64,000 nt of DNA from Sinonovacula constricta. Lineage: Eukaryota; Mollusca; Bivalvia; Cardiida; Solecurtidae. Each line of letters starts with the position of its first letter. The stretch's first letter is position 1. Location: contig CM017568.1 of assembly GCA_007844125.1 (NCBI GenBank), forward strand, positions 4,365,882 to 4,429,881, in the 5' to 3' direction. Under the pieces are notes generated by a model, which saw nothing but the letters and a program-made list of their open reading frames with translations, made no database searches and had not been told where the DNA came from. A program made the translations under genes and the position numbers. This document shows positions 48,356 through 50,839 of the stretch, one piece after another.

Positions 48356-48627
48356 AAGGCAGACAGACAGACAGAGGCAGAGACGGTGACAGAGATGTAT
48401 TGATTTATCAATGACCTTCAAATAATGCTCAAATAATAAGTTAGTCTGACTTTAAATTCATTGATGATACTCATTAACTTGTACAAATTCCAGTTCTAGT
48501 CGGATACGGTCAATCGAGGTCATAAGCATAATAATTTAATGCCAGAAATAATTACGTCTAAAGCTAGCAATTACCTTATTTTGCACACTGGGCAATACAC
48601 ATAACCTTGCATCTTCTCTGTCGACAT
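6009..48627 (-). CDS. AOX: Aldehyde oxidase-like molybdo-flavoenzyme with N-terminal zinc ribbon (whole gene, 31 coding exons)
   Basis: Joined exons give 1327 residues, close to vertebrate XDH/AOX (about 1335). Enzymes of this family hydroxylate aldehydes or N-heterocycles, passing electrons from the molybdenum cofactor through two [2Fe-2S] clusters to FAD; they are usually cytosolic homodimers. Seen here: zinc-ribbon-like CxxC pairs (Cys12/15, 35/38); first cluster Cys92, 97, 100, 122; second Cys162, 165, 197, 199; FAD domain about 250-500 with GGT at 290-292 and AGNLMMKH at 381-388; molybdenum domain about 600-1310 with [10 protein letters not shown] at 813-822, GGVEVGQG and GEPP (Glu1267). 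The XDH substrate residues Glu802, Arg880 and Phe914 (bovine numbering) are not kept (Ile820 replaces Glu802), while Glu1261 is. This, with CREGGCG and QYHF, resembles insect aldehyde oxidases, so XDH is unlikely. The start is the first ATG after an in-frame TGA. All 30 introns have GT/AG borders and matching phases, so the gene looks intact. Confidence 0.93.
6790..6897 (-). CDS. AOX: AOX exon 30: catalytic GEPP motif
   Basis: Residues 1264-1300. [21 protein letters not shown] carries Glu1267, equivalent to the invariant general base Glu1261 of bovine XDH (AVGEPPLFLAAS). CMS in place of FLA is again the form I associate with aldehyde oxidases. Acceptor TTTCAG, donor GTAAGT. Confidence 0.95.
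6985..7480 (+). repeat. Decayed copy of dispersed GCTCACC repeat family
   Basis: Shares with 16667-17420 and 32062-32625 the phrases GACTTAGTGACCTA, AAGATTTCA plus CAAACAT, GCCTCTAGT and the end AAAGCTCACCTTGAGC. It is the most diverged of the three. Lies in the AOX intron between exons 29 and 30. Confidence 0.7.
8476..8572 (-). CDS. AOX: AOX exon 29: molybdenum domain
   Basis: Residues 1232-1264. [19 protein letters not shown] matches TYKIPAFGSIPIEFRVSLL, then ILRSK leads to the catalytic GEPP in exon 30. Donor GTAAAA. Confidence 0.95.
8820..8943 (-). CDS. AOX: AOX exon 28: molybdenum domain
   Basis: Residues 1190-1231. [19 protein letters not shown] matches [27 protein letters not shown] inside the exon imitates an acceptor, but only the TTTCAG at 8944-8949 keeps the INP codons and the phase. 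Confidence 0.95.
9485..9747 (-). CDS. AOX: AOX exon 27: molybdenum domain
   Basis: Residues 1103-1190, the largest coding exon. [27 protein letters not shown] is read in two parts: [17 protein letters not shown] and [12 protein letters not shown] match YGVACSEVEIDCLTGDH and LRTDIVMDVGSS. Acceptor TTTTCAG, donor GTGAGT. Confidence 0.96.
10362..10490 (-). CDS. AOX: AOX exon 26: molybdenum domain
   Basis: Residues 1060-1102. [12 protein letters not shown] and [19 protein letters not shown] match KMVQVASRALKIP and TNTVPNTSPTAASVSAD of XDH. Acceptor CTACAG, donor GTAATC. Confidence 0.95.
11058..12605 (+). repeat. Dispersed element with about eight 147-bp internal repeats
   Basis: TTCTTGTGCACTGCACTCTG, then TCTATC and TTTCAAGTCAATAG, TTTGATA, GGAGTTATGCTC recurs about every 147 bases from 11400 to 12510. 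The right end at 12530-12605 is GC-richer and closes with GACGGACGTATAAAAA. I recall this as a common molluscan repeat; its tandem core suggests a non-autonomous mobile element. It lies in the intron between exons 25 and 26. Confidence 0.85.
12708..12869 (-). CDS. AOX: AOX exon 25: molybdenum domain, GGVEVGQG
   Basis: Residues 1006-1059. [14 protein letters not shown] and [14 protein letters not shown] match KKRGLCIIPTKFGI and THGGTEMGQGLHTK, a molybdopterin contact loop. Phase 0 on both sides. Confidence 0.96.
13649..13872 (-). CDS. AOX: AOX exon 24: molybdenum domain
   Basis: Residues 931-1005. [14 protein letters not shown] and [11 protein letters not shown] match GMLIAECWMSEVAV and VRRKNLYKEGD of XDH. 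Donor GTATGG. Confidence 0.95.
14041..14121 (-). CDS. AOX: AOX exon 23: molybdenum domain, CRAP motif
   Basis: Residues 904-931. [11 protein letters not shown] aligns with NLPSNTAFRGFG of XDH, so Phe914 is replaced (Pro930). CRAPG-type motifs are found in invertebrate aldehyde oxidases. Donor GTAAAA. Confidence 0.94.
14868..15225. repeat. Minisatellite of about 36 bp, 9-10 copies
   Basis: CACCAACCTAATGGTGTTTC followed by CAGCAAGTGAACAT recurs with small variations next to exon 22, in the intron between exons 22 and 23. Confidence 0.93.
15274..15388 (-). CDS. AOX: AOX exon 22: molybdenum domain, Arg880 region
   Basis: Residues 866-904. [19 protein letters not shown] matches VGFMKTGTVVALEVDHFS. 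The stretch aligned with SIMERALFHMD of bovine XDH is shortened (GDIMYMGDN), so the substrate arginine Arg880 is absent. Confidence 0.93.
16225..16350. repeat. ATC/ACC-rich simple sequence
   Basis: Imperfect run of ATCACTACC, ATCACC and ATTATC triplets. The open frames through it are low-complexity artefacts. Confidence 0.8.
16481..16559 (-). CDS. AOX: AOX exon 21: molybdenum domain
   Basis: Residues 839-865. [13 protein letters not shown] aligns with RPVRCMLDRDEDM. Acceptor TTTCAG, donor GTGAGG. Confidence 0.94.
16667..17420 (+). repeat. Dispersed repeat, GGGCCATGATGGCCC to AAAGCTCAC type
   Basis: Starts near GAGGGCCATGATGGCCC and ends CAGGTGAGCT. Inside, a unit of about 140 bases (CAAACATTCTGACCAAG, TTGGTGAAGATTGGGCC, TCTAGTGTGTTCACAAG, TGACCTAGTGACC, TTTGACCCCA) is repeated 3-4 times. 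A second copy is at 32062-32625. I remember the family as abundant in bivalves. Intron between exons 20 and 21. Confidence 0.88.
18363..18467 (-). CDS. AOX: AOX exon 20: molybdopterin glycine loop
   Basis: Residues 804-839. [14 protein letters not shown] aligns with VKRMGGGFGGKETR. Bovine Phe798 becomes Tyr816 and the purine-binding Glu802 becomes Ile820, as expected for an aldehyde oxidase rather than XDH. Donor GTAACT. Confidence 0.96.
19365..19600. repeat. 56-bp tandem array, 4 copies
   Basis: ATAATATTTCTACAGTCAAT plus ATGTA(G/C)CCAGACAGGAG repeated at 56-base spacing; ends about 25 bases from exon 19. Confidence 0.93.
19624..19813 (-). CDS. AOX: AOX exon 19: molybdenum domain, QYHF motif
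   Basis: Residues 741-804. [10 protein letters not shown] (758-766) replaces GGQEHFYLET of XDH, and the QYHF form is typical of insect-type aldehyde oxidases. Gln785 in ASCQW aligns with bovine XDH Gln767, a molybdenum-cofactor contact. A 56-bp tandem array abuts the donor side. Confidence 0.95.
20383..20532 (-). CDS. AOX: AOX exon 18: molybdenum domain
   Basis: Residues 691-741 with [19 protein letters not shown], equivalent to VKITYEELPAIITIEDAI of XDH. Acceptor CTCTACAG, donor GTAAGA. Confidence 0.95.
21376..21520 (-). CDS. AOX: AOX exon 17: molybdenum domain
   Basis: Residues 643-691 with [10 protein letters not shown] and [11 protein letters not shown], equivalent to SADDVPGSN and CVGHIIGAVVA of XDH. 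Donor GTACAT. Confidence 0.95.
22513..22635 (-). CDS. AOX: AOX exon 16: start of molybdenum-cofactor domain
   Basis: Residues 602-642. [12 protein letters not shown] corresponds to ASGEAVYCDDIP of XDH, the best conserved start of the molybdenum domain. Acceptor TTTTGTAG, donor GTAAAG. Confidence 0.96.
23069..23227 (-). CDS. AOX: AOX exon 15: linker to molybdenum domain
   Basis: Residues 549-601. Contains the poorly conserved linker and [14 protein letters not shown], which leads into the first strand of the molybdenum-cofactor domain. Phase 0 on both sides. Confidence 0.92.
23415..23835. repeat. 29-bp tandem array, about 15 copies
   Basis: AATACACTGTGCATTATAAT plus GTGATAAAC repeated with few changes, in the intron between exons 14 and 15. 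Confidence 0.95.
25085..25185 (-). CDS. AOX: AOX exon 14: end of FAD domain
   Basis: Residues 515-548. [13 protein letters not shown] matches the conserved MVDFRCTLTLSFFFKF stretch of XDH. Acceptor TTATTCAG, donor GTAAGC. Confidence 0.93.
25229..25568 (-). mobile_element. Complete tRNA-derived SINE with 8-bp target duplication
   Basis: On the minus strand: tRNA-like head at 25488-25560 (A-box TGGTAGCACAATCGGTAGAG, B-box GGTTCGATTCC), a body of about 230 bases, and a TAAATAAATAAAT tail at 25237. TATGAAAT flanks both sides (25229-25236 and 25561-25568) as the target duplication. Inserted in the AOX intron between exons 13 and 14. The head does not fold as a full tRNA, as its acceptor ends do not pair. 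Confidence 0.9.
25575..25975. repeat. 35-bp tandem array, about 11 copies
   Basis: TTTCATAATTTGACAGTTTC plus TATTTATACATTGGC repeated. It begins directly after the SINE insertion. Confidence 0.95.
26571..26634 (-). CDS. AOX: AOX exon 13: FAD domain C-terminus
   Basis: Residues 494-515 ([13 protein letters not shown]). Short exon with TTTGTAG acceptor and GTAATC donor; phases join exons 12 and 14 without a gap. Confidence 0.9.
27040..27153 (-). CDS. AOX: AOX exon 12: C-terminal part of FAD domain
   Basis: Residues 456-493, [14 protein letters not shown] through [10 protein letters not shown], equivalent to IAKVTSGMRVLF and LCYGGMANRT of XDH. Acceptor TTTTCAG, donor GTAAGA. Confidence 0.93.
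27755..31165. repeat. 34-bp tandem array, about 90 copies, interrupted by a TIR element
   Basis: Unit GGATCTATAATCAGATGTAG plus ACTGGTTTAGCCTT. Variants cluster: one part repeats with GTGATGTAGACTAG marks at multiples of 34 (136 and 238 bases apart), another with CATGGATCTGTTATCTG. Fills the intron between exons 11 and 12. Not CRISPR: units are contiguous, with no unique spacers. Confidence 0.97.
29614..29995. mobile_element. 382-bp TIR element (MITE) with 9-bp target duplication
   Basis: Ends are perfect inverted copies of CAATCGGAACTCCTC; imperfect inverted similarity continues for about 50 bases (to CTCGGATGTAT). GGATCTATA occurs directly before (29605-29613) and after (29996-30004). Flanked by 34-bp repeat units on both sides. 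A 9-bp duplication fits Mutator-like transposons. No transposase is encoded, so it is non-autonomous. Confidence 0.85.
31383..31516 (-). CDS. AOX: AOX exon 11: FAD domain
   Basis: Residues 411-455, ending FYKVMKRSQ at the position of FKQASRRED in XDH. Acceptor TTTACAG, donor GTAATT. The 34-bp array lies in the intron between this exon and exon 12. Confidence 0.92.
31857..31959 (-). CDS. AOX: AOX exon 10: FAD-binding strand
   Basis: Residues 377-411. [16 protein letters not shown] is the version of the SVGGNIITASPISD motif found in invertebrate aldehyde oxidases. Acceptor TTTCCAG, donor GTAAGT. Confidence 0.95.
32062..32625 (+). repeat. Second good copy of the dispersed GGCCATGATGGCCC repeat
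   Basis: Starts GAGGTCCATGATGGCCC and ends near GACGCCGGACGAAGTGG and AAAAGCTCACCTTA. Its order of internal blocks is the same as in 16667-17420, with the same orientation. Intron between exons 9 and 10. Confidence 0.88.
32972..33890. mobile_element. Pogo/Tigger-like TIR element remnant, about 920 bp
   Basis: Left end CAGTAGAAACTCCCTAAAC and the inverse of the right end CAGTAGAAACTACCTAAAC match at 18 of 19 positions. CAGT(A/G)GAA-type ends are typical of pogo/Tigger elements. The right flank is TA; the left is TT, so a TA duplication would need one mutation. Inner AT-rich sequence has no recognisable transposase. Confidence 0.65.
34050..34214 (-). CDS. AOX: AOX exon 9: FAD domain
   Basis: Residues 322-376. 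[16 protein letters not shown] corresponds to ISFGAACPLSIVEK of XDH, and [10 protein letters not shown] leads to the FAD-binding strand in exon 10. Phase 0 on both sides. Confidence 0.94.
35081..35160 (-). CDS. AOX: AOX exon 8: FAD domain
   Basis: Residues 295-321 ([17 protein letters not shown]), continuing the FAD loop with the position of IGIEMKF in XDH. Acceptor TACCAG, donor GTAAGT. Confidence 0.92.
35982..36189 (-). CDS. AOX: AOX exon 7: linker and start of FAD domain
   Basis: Residues 226-295. A cysteine-containing linker is followed by [14 protein letters not shown] and LVFGGTASG, which matches the FAD pyrophosphate loop (VVGNTEIG in XDH). Acceptor TTTTTTCAG, donor GTACAT. The linker is shorter than in vertebrate XDH. 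Confidence 0.94.
36440..38860. repeat. 25-bp tandem array, about 95 copies, two subfamilies
   Basis: The left half is mainly ATGGCTAAAGTATGTTGGCC plus AACCA; the right half, from about 37640, is mainly AATGGCCAAAGTATGTTAAC plus CAACA, alternating with an AAATTATG variant. As 25 bases shift the frame each time and the unit lacks stops in some frames, open frames of up to 121 codons appear on both strands; they are artefacts. Intron between exons 6 and 7. Confidence 0.97.
38899..38972 (-). CDS. AOX: AOX exon 6: end of iron-sulfur region
   Basis: Residues 201-225, [13 protein letters not shown], matching GYRPILQGFRTFA of XDH. Acceptor TTCTTCAG, donor GTATGC. The 25-bp tandem array fills much of the intron on its downstream side. 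Confidence 0.93.
39055..39440. repeat. CAT/ACC-rich simple sequence
   Basis: Imperfect ATCATC, ACCACC and ATTATC triplet runs in the intron between exons 5 and 6. Confidence 0.85.
39475..39665 (-). mobile_element. SINE fragment
   Basis: Contains GGTAGAACCACTGGCACACA and AGATCATCTTGAAGACCTAA, shared with 43480-43635, and a B-box-like GGCTTGAGTCC on the minus strand with a tRNA-like end near 39655. A second SINE family, distinct from that at 25237. Confidence 0.65.
39712..39788 (-). CDS. AOX: AOX exon 5: CRC motif of cluster II
   Basis: Residues 175-201. Encodes LLKENPKP and ICRCTG; Cys197 and Cys199 complete the second [2Fe-2S] cluster. The offset from human XDH numbering is exactly 49 for all cluster cysteines, which measures the extra N-terminal module. 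Donor GTAACT. Confidence 0.95.
40238..40398 (-). CDS. AOX: AOX exon 4: last ligand of cluster I, first ligands of cluster II
   Basis: Residues 122-175. Opens with Cys122, the fourth ligand of the first cluster (30 residues after Cys92, as in human XDH), then TIEGLG and GSQCGFCSP with Cys162 and Cys165 of the second cluster. Acceptor TTGTAG, donor GTAAGT. Confidence 0.95.
40861..41021. mobile_element. 161-bp inverted-repeat element (MITE-like)
   Basis: The first 31 bases (from TCATTTGATTCAGAAAGGAG) match the inverse of the last 31 (TCGTTTGATTCAGAAAGGAG) at about 28 positions. No clear target duplication. Intron between exons 3 and 4. Confidence 0.7.
41035..41120. repeat. 28-bp tandem repeat, 3 copies
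   Basis: ACCAACACAACAAGTCTGTT plus AATGGTGAT three times. Confidence 0.9.
41240..41345 (-). mobile_element. Possible SINE core fragment
   Basis: AGCTGGAAGACCTAACAACATTAA resembles the core of the fragments at 39475 and 43480; the ends are lost. Weakly supported. Confidence 0.35.
41461..41630 (-). CDS. AOX: AOX exon 3: first [2Fe-2S] cluster
   Basis: Residues 65-121. Contains [14 protein letters not shown], giving cluster ligands Cys92, Cys97 and Cys100 with the family spacing C-x4-C-x2-C. CREGGCG is the form I recall from invertebrate aldehyde oxidases, where XDH has CGEGGCG. Acceptor TTTCAAG, donor GTGAGT. Confidence 0.95.
42590..42965. repeat. 20-bp minisatellite, pyrimidine-rich on plus strand
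   Basis: CCTCCTACTACCTCTCTGTC-type units, about 18 copies, in the intron between exons 2 and 3. It is the inverted counterpart of the array at 45900-47220. Confidence 0.95.
43228..43367 (-). CDS. AOX: AOX exon 2: second CxxC of zinc ribbon, start of first [2Fe-2S] domain
   Basis: Encodes residues 18-65. Acceptor is TTGCAG, donor GTAAGT. It contains [11 protein letters not shown] (Cys35 and Cys38), then SFKVNGKPC, which aligns with the first beta strand of the XDH/AOX ferredoxin domain (FFVNGRKV in human XDH). The junction between the extra N-terminal module and the conserved enzyme is therefore inside this exon, which argues against a chance joining of exons. It is flanked on both sides by inverted 20-bp minisatellites. 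Confidence 0.88.
43480..43635 (-). mobile_element. SINE fragment
   Basis: Same order of blocks as 39475-39665: GAGGAAGACCCCC, ACCAGTGATGCACAGCAGAT, ACTGGAAGAC, and a B-box-like GTTTGAGTATT on the minus strand. Confidence 0.6.
43905..44425. mobile_element. Palindromic TIR element
   Basis: A hairpin of about 105 bases at 43910-44014 (GTCATTAGGTACTGAAAATA against its inverse) is followed by a segment bounded by TTTATCACATAACC (44033-44046) and GGTTATGTGATAAA (44409-44422), a perfect 14-base inverted pair. No ORF. Probably a foldback or MITE-type element; its class is unknown to me. Confidence 0.6.
44840..45545. repeat. 79-bp tandem array, about 9 copies
   Basis: GAATGGACATCAGAGGGAAA, GGGGAAATATAGGCTGGAAG and GGCTTTGTGGT recur at 79-base spacing with few variants, in intron 1. 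Confidence 0.96.
45900..47220. repeat. 20-bp minisatellite, purine-rich on plus strand, about 65 copies
   Basis: AGGGACAGCAGGGTAGTAGG-type units in AOX intron 1, with sub-blocks (GGGACATGGTGGTAGTAGGA, and a three-unit GAACAGAGTTAGTAGG block near 47000-47170). The units contain no stop in the minus frames, so three overlapping minus-strand ORFs of 420-446 codons result; they are not genes. Confidence 0.97.
47221..48070. repeat. Degenerate purine-rich repeat
   Basis: Irregular GAGGTAGTAGGAGGGAAAGG-like units that grade out of the 20-bp array. Strong purine bias on the plus strand. Confidence 0.85.
48226..48352. repeat. GT then GA microsatellite
   Basis: About 19 GT units directly followed by about 38 GA units in AOX intron 1. 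Likely highly polymorphic in length. Confidence 0.97.
48575..48627 (-). CDS. AOX: AOX exon 1: start codon and first CxxC of zinc ribbon
   Basis: Begins with ATG at 48627; an in-frame TGA lies 18 bases upstream, so no longer N-terminus is possible in this exon. Encodes residues 1-18, with YCPVC at 11-15. It ends AAG before a GTAATT donor with two bases of a codon left over, matching the one-base start of exon 2. As a terminal exon it is supported mainly by splice phase and by CPVC pairing with CVSC in the next exon. Confidence 0.8.
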
Positions 48628-50004
48628 CTTCTTGGCTTGCTGTCACTCGCCGAACCTCGAGTTAATAGTGTGTTTGTTATTGTTAAAATGCGTTATATAG
48701 TGTTCACACTGCTCGAGGTTGCCGGTCGTCCTTCACCTTTAAAAATGCCATTGAGTTTTGTAGCTATAATTAGATACAAATATTTACACCACGTGATCTA
48801 AACAGTGATCTTATCGAACTTCGGTCCATTCCGTACACGTTCGGAAAACACCCCCAACTTATTTCAGAACGTAAAATGTCCGAAGTGATCCGAATGAAAG
48901 CCACTCATTGACTTACATTATAATAGTACAAATGTATTTTTGCCAGCTACACTATTGTCCCCATAAAAAATGCACTCCACAATGGTGCCAATGACCGAGT
49001 AAAGTCGCCGACTTTTAACTCCCTTGGCCCCTTACGCTACGTTGTGGGTTTCAGTTCTGGTCCAGGCAAAATTGTTATTTGGTGACCGCGGTCTTCCGGC
49101 TGACAAACATTGAACTGGTTCTACCATGACATTTTTCTGGTGACCACCAAAAAGCCGAATATGGCACTAAGTACCACACTAAGTGGATATTTTTTTTTAT
49201 AAATAAACAATACGAATAGTAGATGTACATAGTATCCAGTATGTCTTTCCTGGTACATGTGATGCATAGCTAAATCTTGTTCTTGAATAATTCATTAAAA
49301 ATATGCCTTATAGTTTTTAGTGTCAAACAGTTACGCTTTTCTTGATATGCTTTTTTAAAAATAATTTTGTTTTGGTTATAAATGTGCTGGTTATTGGGGG
49401 GAAATTTGTTTCAATCCCAATGTATTCCAGAATACATTTTACGTGAAACAGACTGCCTTTAACAGAGGATCCTACTTCATCTGAAGTTTTAAGGTTCTGC
49501 ACTGTTATTAATGTCTTGAGACATATATATAGTTTGAATTGCACGTATCTAGTTGTAAGCAATGGCTGACATTGCAATATGCGCAGTTTAAAAATGCATT
49601 TTAAAGGGAAGTCAAGCCTGGTTTAGTGGAATGGCAACTGCTGCCTAACGAAATCTCCACGGATTATCTCTCACTCAAGTCAATACACAGAGGTGTGTCA
49701 GCTGGACTTAGAAAGGGAAAATTCACTCACTTCATGTATTGTTCAAGGGACCCTAGTCACATACCGGTGATCACTTCACTTACAGACTACTTGTACCACT
49801 GAGTACAATAGGTCAGAGCTACTTAAGTATGGCCAAACAGTCACTGATTCAGGAAATCCATGTCATTACCGAAAGTTGCTCACCGTGGCGTGAAGACTGG
49901 TTTTAATGTTGTCATGTAGATTCAACCATGAGTGACCGATCCGAAATCAATGAGTTTTCCTGTAACGTACGCGGTCAATCCTCTAATGCATACTGAGTCC
50001 GATC
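48628..50004. other. Region upstream of AOX
   Basis: Contains the AOX 5' UTR and promoter (first few hundred bases). No gene or clear element recognised beyond the E-box at 48790. Confidence 0.5.
48790..48795. promoter_or_regulatory. CACGTG E-box upstream of AOX
   Basis: A palindromic CACGTG, in the context CCACGTGAT, lies about 165 bases upstream of the AOX start codon, in the expected promoter or 5' UTR. bHLH-zip or bHLH-PAS factors bind such sites. One hexamer alone is weak evidence. Confidence 0.3.
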
Positions 50005-50009
50005 ATCAT

Positions 50010-50747
50010 TGTTAAAACCAGTGTGGCTATATAAGTTTATTTATAAAATGGCACGATTACTAAACGACGAAATGGTGAAACAGAAAGAACAAGCCAGGAA
50101 CAAACTAGTACAATAATATTTTATTTTAATAAACAATTAAATCTATGGCGTAATAAAATAATAACAAATAAATCAGACAAAATTTGAGAAAGCAAAATAA
50201 ATGTTAGCTTACATGCAGTTTGTCCCTTTAGGAGGCGTCCCTTTAATAGTCCAGTTAATAATCCAACGTCGAATAATCCTGAAGAGTTTTCGGTAGAATG
50301 TCCTCGGAGATAAGCACAGTTGAAATAACCCAAAGGTAGAACAATACACGAATGTAATTAATATAATTCCAAATACGATACTTCAATATTTATATCACTG
50401 TAGAATATAGTAAGTCCACGTAAATTCCAGCACAGAAAGATTTAACATAGAAGCTGCAAGTATTTCCAAACTATATGTCCAAACTCTATGTCCAAACTTT
50501 TATCCAAACTTGCTTTAAATCGGCTAACACGCCTTTATGTAGACCCAAATAATTTCTAGAACATTCACGAAACCCAGAACATTCTCGAAACCCCGTTAAA
50601 AATAAACAAATAAACAAATGAACTTTCTAGCATGATCCTTTTCTTTCTAGCAGTTACGCGAATGCTACGTCATCGATACCGCAACGGTAAACAACCCTTA
50701 ACCTGACTAGCGTAACCTTAAACGCTGGGGTACTACTGTACATAACA
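50010..50747 (-). mobile_element. Solo LTR (738 bp) of an LTR retrotransposon
   Basis: Flanked by the 5-bp duplication ATCAT (50005-50009 and 50748-50752). In the minus orientation it begins TGTTATGTACAG and ends TTTTAACA, so the termini are TGTTA and TAACA. It has heat-shock elements (minus-strand promoter part), a TATAAATA box near 50390, and AATAAA signals near its end. No internal retroelement genes adjoin, so it is a solo LTR left by recombination. A 5-bp duplication fits Ty3/gypsy or BEL. Confidence 0.85.
50554..50589. promoter_or_regulatory. Heat-shock element cluster in the LTR
   Basis: TTCTAGAACATTCACGAA holds four alternating TTC/GAA units at perfect 5-base spacing; after a short gap, GAACATTCTCGAA holds three more. 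This is the HSF-binding pattern. It lies about 170 bases upstream of the TATA box of the LTR. Confidence 0.7.
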
Positions 50748-50839
50748 ATCATGAATCTAAGAAACCATGTCTATGTAAGAAACTCAACAACAGCAACCTC
50801 ATTCGGGTCAACTGTGTCAACCATGGTCACCCTAGAAAG

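Noticed and set aside
6009..48627. Call of the large gene as xanthine dehydrogenase
   Set aside because: Overall similarity is high, but Glu802, Arg880 and Phe914 equivalents are lost and the diagnostic motifs are of aldehyde oxidase type.
50121..50333. 70-codon minus-strand ORF as a gene
   Set aside because: It lies inside the solo LTR, downstream of its TATA box, and is not conserved with anything I know.
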